NCBI GenBank assembly: GCA_028872875.1
Contig: JAGWOC010000011.1
Coordinates: 1-61,122 of the forward strand
Reading direction: 5' to 3'
DNA from: Chloroflexota bacterium
Lineage (GTDB): Bacteria > Chloroflexota > Dehalococcoidia > DSTF01 > JACRBR01
Length of the DNA: 61,122 bases
The translations under genes were made by a program, and so were the position numbers. A model generated the notes under the pieces. It was not told the DNA's origin, made no database searches, and worked only from the letters and a program-made list of their open reading frames with translations. Below are positions 56,201-61,122 of the stretch, piece after piece (position 1 is the first letter of the stretch; every line of letters starts with the position of its first letter).

Positions 56201-56709
56201 AGGTAGAAGAAGATCGTCGAGTGGCCGAAGTTCGAGCTGCGCCAGACCGTCAGGTGATGGCGGTCGATGATCGCCAGGGCGTCCGTGCCGTTGATCGCCT
56301 CGTCGTACCAGAGGCCGGGCGGGAACTGCGAGAAGCGGAAGAAGCGAAAGAAGACCGCGAGACCGATGACCCCCGCCAGGAGCACCAGCTCCCAGCGCAG
56401 TGACAGCGTGGACGGCCTGCGCGCGGCCGGCGCCGCCACGGACGCCTCGGCGGCGCGCGCCGCCGGATGCGCAAGCGTCCACGCCGCCGCGGCGAAGAGC
56501 AGCACCGCCAGCACGAAGCCGTAGCCGGCGCCGGGTATCGGTGACCCCTGGGTGATCGCGAACTGCGTCGCCAGGGCGATGACGACGGCGGCGAGCGCGA
56601 GCACGGCCGGCGCGTACGCGCGAATGCGCTCGGCGGCGGGTGCCCGGCCCGCACCCGCCGGTGCCGGAGCGGGCGGCGGATCCGCCGGGTCTTCGCTGCT
56701 GGAATCCAT
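53242..56709 (-). CDS. Giant glycosyltransferase (GT39/ArnT-like) with PA14 and beta-propeller domains (1155 aa)
   Basis: Residues about 35-510 form a multi-helix membrane glycosyltransferase of the dolichyl-phosphate-mannose/ArnT type. It has the acidic catalytic motif in the first extracytoplasmic loop (GLWYDEAINGTDALAIIDR, D136/E137). An extracytoplasmic part then has two PA14-like beta domains (about 636-740 and 770-846). From about 887 to the end there are NHL/SMP-type beta-propeller repeats (GVAVLPDGTVV, DVAAAPDGTLYIID, GIAVAPGGEIYTVD). The N-terminal ~30 residues are Pro/Ala-rich. The enzyme likely transfers a sugar from a lipid carrier outside the membrane; acceptor unknown. ATG 56709 is preceded by GGAG and a TATACT box. 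Confidence 0.78.
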   Translation of the reverse strand: MDSSSEDPADPPPAPAPAGAGRAPAAERIRAYAPAVLALAAVVIALATQFAITQGSPIPGAGYGFVLAVLLFAAAAWTLAHPAARAAEASVAAPAARRPSTLSLRWELVLLAGVIGLAVFFRFFRFSQFPPGLWYDEAINGTDALAIIDRHHLTVWRSSNFGHSTIFFYLLIASFRAFGYTVFAFRMVPALAGLAAVVAFYFLARRLLGPVPALVATALLAVGRFPVTFSRISWEASLQPLLEIMAVYFLIRALETKSRFYFFMAGGSLAAGLYTYLGFRFVPVMIAFFLLYIAIAERRLLLRNVPGLAIYAASFAIVVVPLAQYSILHQDQVLARTRDVNIFKEIDRTHSYEPLWHNIRASVEMMNVRGDGNGRHNWPYHPMLDEVSAALLVLGLAVCAWSVRDWRKGSMAGWLVLALVPGALTISVENPSGIRAVGAIPPLFLVAGLAVAFLHRVLTPTRAGAALFVAAAVALVGGSAALNYHQLFDEQAHAEAVYDAFTPVYTDVGQLATREAARKDVYIAGDFYDHPAVRVLTRGKTTHRYVPTAQIAFPRSTRDVLLIIDTRDFGIIPTLKRLYPHLVQHDDVDPFGRTYFTSVTIPASDIAAAHALPLALHSGSDVASRPVSTSHGPPDRAWTQADLSGGPFTAVWDGYVWVASYPGLTSVTLSSPGDVAIEIDGQRVASGVGTVTSPPMPLSFGEHRVRLIAGVARPGRTSATLSLAGHTANAADVLYATTTGVRGFQVLFRAGSDFGTPPVQVTHVPFAVGALPEGVGSAEYRGVYDAAAAGSYGFAIEGGSSAQLFVDGALVVDNGGAHPPRRAEGTVMLAAGPHTVSLQYANPGPSAWALSLRVPGGVWQLADGSEFTPPAGPFVQPALVTFALDASWGSAGRAVPGRPSGVAVLPDGTVVTGSGDRLTLIAPDGSQRTVTTPVRDIGDLDTTADGRIVVLDRGARSLFVLDRSGRVLLRVDGAFASAAGVGVGGDFAYVASPNAGIIYKVSLATGSVVQVPISTEAPAVKAVQPSDVAAAPDGTLYIIDFQMQQLVITPDGVTSTKTRSVGGTGEQLPHLALSGRLVFVTDPLDQRIVAYDLRGKQRGAFAFPPSRSGARPVGIAVAPGGEIYTVDPITARVYRLRVIIPPGAPDLAGGQPIGP

Positions 56710-56738
56710 GCAACTCCGCTTCGTCGTACGCCGCGCGC

Positions 56739-56744
56739 AGTATA
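56739..56744 (-). promoter_or_regulatory. -10 box TATACT of the giant glycosyltransferase gene
   Basis: TATACT on the minus strand begins 2 bp after the ABC gene stop codon and 30 bp before the ATG. No clear -35. Confidence 0.4.
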
Positions 56745-56746
56745 CG

Positions 56747-58570
56747 TCAGCCGCCGGGCGTGGGCGGCGGCGCGACCGCGTCCGGTGGTGTCTCTCGCTG
56801 TTGGAGCAACCACAGGCGGAAGTAGCGCCCCCGCAGCGCCAGCAGCGCATCGTGCGTGCCCTGCTCGACGATCTCGCCGTGGTGCAGCACGATGATGCGG
56901 TCGGCGCCACGCACCGTCGCGAGCCGGTGCGCGATGATGATGCTCGTGCGGCGCGCGGTCAGCCGGTCGAGGCTCTCCTGGATCAGCGCCTCCGTCTCGG
57001 AGTCGATGCTGGCGGTCGCCTCGTCGAGCACCAGCATCACCTCCGGGTCGAAGGCGACCGAGCGCGCGAACGCGAGCAGTTGCTTCTGGCCGGTGCTGAG
57101 GTTGGCGCCCCGCTCGACGAGCTGGTGCTGGTAGCCCTGCGGGAAGGCGCTGATGAAGCGGTCGGCGCCGACCAGCCGCGCGGCGTCACGCACCTGCGCC
57201 ATCGAGATCGTCTCGTCGCGCAGGCGGATGTTCTCCTCAACCGTCCCGGTGAAGATGAACGGGTCTTGCAGGACGAGGCCGATGTGCTTGCGGACGTGTT
57301 GCTGCTTCGCCAAGGCGATGTCGATGCCATCGAGCAAGATGCGACCCTGCTGGACGTCGTAGAAGCGCAGGAGCAGGTTGATCAGGCTCGTCTTGCCGGC
57401 GCCCGTCGCCCCCACGAACGCGACGCGCTCGCCGGGCGCGATCCGGAAGCTCACGTCCTTGAGCACCCAGGTGCCGGGGACGTAGGCGAACGAGACGTGG
57501 CCAAACTCGACCGCGCCGGCGATCTTCGCCGGCAGCTCGGCAGCGTCCGGCGCGTCCTGCACGCCCTCGGGCTCGTCCATGAGCGTGAAGATGCGTTCCA
57601 GCGCGGCCATCGCCTGCTGGAGGATGTTGAAGCGGTCGGCGATCTCGCGCACGGGGTTGTAGTACATCGCGACCAGCAGCAGGAACGCGTACAGGTTGCC
57701 GATGCTGAGCGACGCGCCGAGCACGAGGCGGCCACCGGCGACGATGATGATGCCGGTCGTGATCGCGCTCACCATCGCGACGACGGGCTCGAAGAGCGCG
57801 AACGACCGCACGACTTCGAGGTTGGCTCCGAGGAGGCGGTCGTTGTGCGACTGGAACTCCTGCTGGTCCCTGCGCTGCCGCCCAAAGAGCTGGACGAGCA
57901 GCATGCCGCCGATGTGCTCGGCCGTGAACGCGTTGAGGCGCGCGACGTACAGGCGCTGCTTCCGGAACGAGTTCCGCATCACCACGGCGAACCAGCGCAT
58001 GATGACCGCGAGGAACGGCATGATCACGAAGGTGATCAGCGCGAGCCGCCACTCGACCCAGAGCAGGGCCGCGGCCACGCCGACGATCAGGAAGAGGTCG
58101 GCGATGATCGTGATGGCGCCGGCCGTCAGCAGGTCGTTGAGCGCCATGATGTCGTTGGTGAGCCGCGTGACGAGGCGCCCCACCGGGTTCGCATCGTAGA
58201 ACGCGATCGACATCCGCTGAAGGTGGCGGAACAGCTTCGTCCGGATGTCGTTCATCACCTTCTGCGACACGAGCACCATCAGCACCGACTGCGTGTAGCG
58301 GAAGACGAACATGAGCGCGAGCACGATGAGATAGAGACCGGCGATCCACCAGAGGTCGGTCGTCACGTGCCGGGAGATGTCGCGGTCGATCGCCTGCTGC
58401 ACGAGGAGCGGCTGCACGACTTGCAGGGCGGTCGTCGCGAGCAGGAGCGCGATGGCGAGGGCTACGCGCGACCGGTACGGGCGCATGTACGTCATCAGCC
58501 GCCCGACGAGGCGCGCATCGTAGGCCTTGCCGATGGCGCTGTCTTCCTCGTTGTAGCCGTGCATCGTCAT
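56747..58570 (-). CDS. ABC exporter subunit B (catalytic half of heterodimer)
   Basis: The 607-residue half-transporter has six membrane helices (about 30-320) and a nucleotide-binding domain with Walker A GATGAGKTS, signature LSTGQKQ and Walker B LVLDEATASID, with the catalytic Glu present. Its signature has Thr where LSGGQ has Gly. Its ATG overlaps the stop of the upstream subunit (ATGA). With that partner it forms a heterodimer resembling TM287/288- or BmrCD-type exporters. Substrate not known. Confidence 0.9.
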   Translation of the reverse strand: MTMHGYNEEDSAIGKAYDARLVGRLMTYMRPYRSRVALAIALLLATTALQVVQPLLVQQAIDRDISRHVTTDLWWIAGLYLIVLALMFVFRYTQSVLMVLVSQKVMNDIRTKLFRHLQRMSIAFYDANPVGRLVTRLTNDIMALNDLLTAGAITIIADLFLIVGVAAALLWVEWRLALITFVIMPFLAVIMRWFAVVMRNSFRKQRLYVARLNAFTAEHIGGMLLVQLFGRQRRDQQEFQSHNDRLLGANLEVVRSFALFEPVVAMVSAITTGIIIVAGGRLVLGASLSIGNLYAFLLLVAMYYNPVREIADRFNILQQAMAALERIFTLMDEPEGVQDAPDAAELPAKIAGAVEFGHVSFAYVPGTWVLKDVSFRIAPGERVAFVGATGAGKTSLINLLLRFYDVQQGRILLDGIDIALAKQQHVRKHIGLVLQDPFIFTGTVEENIRLRDETISMAQVRDAARLVGADRFISAFPQGYQHQLVERGANLSTGQKQLLAFARSVAFDPEVMLVLDEATASIDSETEALIQESLDRLTARRTSIIIAHRLATVRGADRIIVLHHGEIVEQGTHDALLALRGRYFRLWLLQQRETPPDAVAPPPTPGG

Positions 58571-60333
58571 GGCCGCGCCCCGGCCCCGTCCGGGTCCACG
58601 TCATCCTCAACGAGCTCCTGCTCCAGACGCTGGCGGCGGTCGAGCGTCGCGTAGGCGCCGCCGCGCGCCACCAGCTCATCGTGCGTGCCGCGCTCGACGA
58701 TGCGCCCGTCGTCGAGCACGATAATCTGGTCCGCCCACTTCACCGCCGACACGCGGTGGGCGATGATCACGGCCGTGCGGCCAGCGATGAAGTCCCGCAC
58801 GCCGGTCAGGATGCGCTCTTCGGTGTAGGCGTCGACGTGCGAGAGCGCGTCGTCGAGGACCAGGATGGGCGCCGTGCGCGCGAGGGCGCGGGCGATCGAG
58901 GCGCGCTGCTTCTGGCCGCCCGAGAGCGACACACCGCGCTCGCCGACCATCGTGCGCATGCCGTCGGCAAGCTGCGGCAGGTCATCGGTGAGCTGCGCCA
59001 GCCGCACCGCCTGATCGAGATGCTCCCGGTCGACGTCGCCGCCCCACGCCACGTTCTCTTCGAGCGTGGCGGAGAACAGGAACGACTCCTGCGGCACGAA
59101 CGCGATCGCATCGTGGAGCTGCGCGAGCGGGATGTCGCGCACGTCGTGGCCATCGATGGCGACGCGCCCCTCGCGCACGTCGTAGACGCGGGCGATCAAG
59201 TTGACGAGCGTGGTCTTACCGGAGCCGGTCGGGCCGACGATTGCGAGCGTCGTTCCCGCGGGCACGTCGATCGAGATGTCGTGGAGGACGGGGCGGCTGA
59301 AGTAGCCGAAGCTCACACGCTCGAACGCGATGCTGCCGCGGATCGGCGCGACCTCGCGGACGCCGGGGGCGTCGACGATGGCCGGCTTGCGCGCGAGCAC
59401 CTCCTCGACACGCGCCATCGAGGCCGCCGCCTGCTGGTACATGTTCAGCGTCCAGCCGAGGTTGACCATCGGCGCGGAGAGCAGGACGACGTAGCTGTTG
59501 AACTGCACGAACTCCCCGAGCGTGATGGCGCCGGAAGCTACTTCGTGCGCGCCCATCCAGATCACGATCACGGTGCTGAGGCCGATGAGCACCGCCAGCA
59601 TCGGCCAGAGGGCCATGGAGAGGCGCGCCCAGGCGACGTTCATGCGCTCGAACTCAAGCGCCTGCTTCTCGAAGGCGCGCGCCTCGTTGTCCTCCTGCAC
59701 GTACGCCTTGACCACGCGGGCGCCGGAGAAGTTCTCCTGGACGAACGTCGTCAGGTTGCCGAACTGCGTCTGGACGGCGTGGTAGCGCTTCTCGACGACC
59801 TGCCCCACCCAGACGAAGACCAGCGTGATCACCGGCAACGGGATGGCCGCGACCAGGCCGAGCTTCCAGTCGATCCAGACCATCACTGCCAGCCCGTACA
59901 CGAACAGCAGCAGCGAGCGGAAGAGGTCCATGAGCCCCGGCCCGAGGATCTCGCGCACGGTCGTGATGTCGTTGGAGACGCGCGCCATCAGGTCGCCGGT
60001 CTGGTTGTCGTGGAAGAATTTCTGGTCCAGCGACTGGATGTGTGCATACACGTCGGCCCGGAGGTCGTACTCAATACGGCGAGAGGAGCCGCTCACCCAG
60101 TGGCGCGTGACAAAGCGCAACGCGCTGTCGATGGCCTGCACGCCCACGGTCAGGCCGGCGAACAGCACCAGCTCGTGCCAGGGCCGGTGCCGGCGGATAG
60201 CATCGACCGCCAGGCCGAGAATGTACGGGGCGGTGATGCTGGCGGCCGACGCCACGGCGAGGGCGAGCAGCCCCACGGACATGCGGAAGCGGTAGCGGAG
60301 GACGTATGGAAGGAGGCGCGAGACGAAGACCAC
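58567..60333 (-). CDS. ABC exporter subunit A (degenerate-site half of heterodimer)
   Basis: This half-transporter has six membrane helices and a nucleotide-binding domain with Walker A GPTGSGKTT, signature LSGGQKQ and Walker B LVLDDALSHVD, where the catalytic Glu is Asp. This loss in one subunit, with a non-canonical LSTGQ in the other, is the pattern of asymmetric heterodimeric exporters with one degenerate ATP site. GTG 60333 (588 residues) has AAAGG upstream; GTG 60378 would add 15 residues and overlaps a TACACT box, so the shorter start is favoured. It diverges from the solute-binding protein gene. Confidence 0.88.
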   Translation of the reverse strand: MVFVSRLLPYVLRYRFRMSVGLLALAVASAASITAPYILGLAVDAIRRHRPWHELVLFAGLTVGVQAIDSALRFVTRHWVSGSSRRIEYDLRADVYAHIQSLDQKFFHDNQTGDLMARVSNDITTVREILGPGLMDLFRSLLLFVYGLAVMVWIDWKLGLVAAIPLPVITLVFVWVGQVVEKRYHAVQTQFGNLTTFVQENFSGARVVKAYVQEDNEARAFEKQALEFERMNVAWARLSMALWPMLAVLIGLSTVIVIWMGAHEVASGAITLGEFVQFNSYVVLLSAPMVNLGWTLNMYQQAAASMARVEEVLARKPAIVDAPGVREVAPIRGSIAFERVSFGYFSRPVLHDISIDVPAGTTLAIVGPTGSGKTTLVNLIARVYDVREGRVAIDGHDVRDIPLAQLHDAIAFVPQESFLFSATLEENVAWGGDVDREHLDQAVRLAQLTDDLPQLADGMRTMVGERGVSLSGGQKQRASIARALARTAPILVLDDALSHVDAYTEERILTGVRDFIAGRTAVIIAHRVSAVKWADQIIVLDDGRIVERGTHDELVARGGAYATLDRRQRLEQELVEDDVDPDGAGARP

Positions 60334-60456
60334 CGGGGAGCCTTTGACAATACCCTGCGACCCGGCAGTGTAGGACACGGCGAGCCGAGCGGGGTAGGAG
60401 AATCACCCCGACGGTTCACGCGAATCGTGACTCATGATGTCCAGTTCACCTATCGC

Positions 60457-60486
60457 TTGACACAGCGCGGCATTTGGTCGTATTTC
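60457..60486 (+). promoter_or_regulatory. Promoter of the solute-binding protein gene
   Basis: TTGACA (60457-60462), an 18-bp spacer and TATTTC (60481-60486) give a good -35 and weaker -10, about 57 nt before the ATG, with GGAGG 7 nt before the start. Confidence 0.55.
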
Positions 60487-60542
60487 AACTTCATCGCCAC
60501 GAACAGTTGGAAGGCAGCGTTCCTTTGAATGGAGGCGGTGGA

Positions 60543-61122
60543 ATGGCCGGAAGCTACTGGGACAGGGTGACGGCGCAGCGGGTCTCGCGACGGCGCGTGC
60601 TGCAGAGCGCCGGCGTCGCAGGAGCGGCCGCCGGCGCGGTCTGGCTCGTCGGCTGCGGCAAGGGCAGCAGCGGCACGACGACGCCGGCCGCCCCGGGCGC
60701 GACGGCGGCGCCGACGAAGGCGGCGGGGCTCACCTACCGGAACAGCAGCGGCACGCCCAAGGCCGGCGGCACCTATCACATCGGCACGTCGGTCGACTTC
60801 GACACCTTCGACCCACACATCTCGATCGCCGGCGGCGTTGCGTACTTCCCGCGCCTCTACAACGCCGTCATCAACCGCTCGCCGGTGGACGCCAGCTTCC
60901 GCTTCGATGACCTGGCGGACAAGCTCGAACAGCCGGACGCGCAGACGTACGTGTTCAGCATCCGGTCCGGCGTCAAGGTCGCACCGAACCAGCTCGGCGT
61001 GCCCGAGCGGGACATGGACGCGGGTGACATCAAGGCCACCTTCGACCGCATCAAGAACCTGCCGAAGTCGAACGCCTACGCCTTCGTCGGGACGTGGATC
61101 CAGTCGGTCGACGCCTCGGCCG
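60543..61122 (+). CDS. ABC transporter family-5 substrate-binding lipoprotein (partial, runs off window)
   Basis: The visible 193 residues begin with a twin-arginine motif (SRRRVLQ), a hydrophobic stretch and a lipobox ending VGC, predicting a Tat-exported lipoprotein. A Gly/Ser/Thr/Ala/Pro linker follows. The mature part (GGTYHIGTSVDFDTFDPHIS, then YFPRLYNAVINRSP) matches the start of SBP_bac_5 (peptide/nickel/oligopeptide-binding) proteins. The rest, and any permease genes, lie beyond the right edge. Confidence 0.85.
   Translation, partial: MAGSYWDRVTAQRVSRRRVLQSAGVAGAAAGAVWLVGCGKGSSGTTTPAAPGATAAPTKAAGLTYRNSSGTPKAGGTYHIGTSVDFDTFDPHISIAGGVAYFPRLYNAVINRSPVDASFRFDDLADKLEQPDAQTYVFSIRSGVKVAPNQLGVPERDMDAGDIKATFDRIKNLPKSNAYAFVGTWIQSVDASA

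Noticed and set aside
56552-58654. 700-codon plus-strand frame across the ABC exporter gene
   Set aside because: Shadow of the minus-strand ABC gene; composition is Arg/Asp/His-rich and no domain is visible.

Overview
The window is high-GC, gene-dense bacterial chromosome with almost no intergenic space, operons joined by ATGA/GTGA stop-start overlaps, and frequent GTG and TTG starts. I saw no phage, plasmid, insertion sequence, rRNA or tRNA. The family mix (bifunctional uroporphyrinogen-III methyltransferase/synthase, PyrR-regulated pyr operon with pyrK, GYD proteins, paired MoxR-type ATPase and VWA genes, family-5 solute-binding lipoprotein) fits a free-living Chloroflexota-type bacterium, but a deep actinobacterial lineage is not excluded. 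That placement is inference, not a search result.

Layout. 1-10.9 kb: hisH and ligA diverge from a 90-bp promoter region. Then come an alkyl-sulfatase-like metallo-beta-lactamase, an HD-GYP sensor, larE, a triplicated 132-bp repeat, an acetyltransferase, a PHP hydrolase, a PPOX-type flavoprotein and a YqeK-like HD protein. 10.9-18.1 kb: tetrapyrrole block, with hemB divergent from a strong promoter driving an HTH-RsbRD-like regulator, two unknown genes, precorrin-2 dehydrogenase, hemA, hemC and a cobA-hemD fusion. 18.2-21.5 kb: a very large NorD-like VWA protein. 21.5-33.7 kb (minus strand): promoter, PyrR RNA element, pyrR-pyrB-pyrC-carA-(GNAT)-(membrane protein)-carB-pyrK, followed by a K+ channel, a nitronate monooxygenase-like enzyme and a HicB-DinB fusion. 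33.7-42.7 kb: MprF-like transferase, MMPL transporter, NicO nickel/cobalt transporter with a Fur-family regulator, an OmpR-type two-component system, and a secreted protein with a duplicated module. 42.8-50.3 kb: a convincing c-di-GMP-I riboswitch with a downstream terminator, then a small ORF, SRPBCC protein, HypE-like AIR synthase, MoxR-type AAA+ ATPase, a decayed toxin-antitoxin-like pair, a VWA protein and an acyl-ACP-desaturase-like diiron protein. 50.3-61.1 kb: GYD-acyltransferase fusion, GYD protein, tandem HD/HD-GYP protein, a giant glycosyltransferase-PA14-propeller protein, a heterodimeric ABC exporter, and the start of a family-5 substrate-binding lipoprotein.

How the parts connect. 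Cyclic-di-GMP signalling appears three times: two HD-GYP-family proteins and a riboswitch ahead of the SRPBCC/AIRS/AAA+/VWA cluster. No GGDEF cyclase is in the window. Pyrimidine synthesis is controlled by an RNA leader that contains both the PyrR loop and a hairpin burying the pyrR ribosome-binding site. Nickel use is suggested by NicO, its Fur-family neighbour and LarE. Several genes (hisH, ligA, larE, the PPOX gene, hemB, the NorD-like gene) have a TANNNT box ending 5-7 nt before the start codon, the signature of leaderless transcription.
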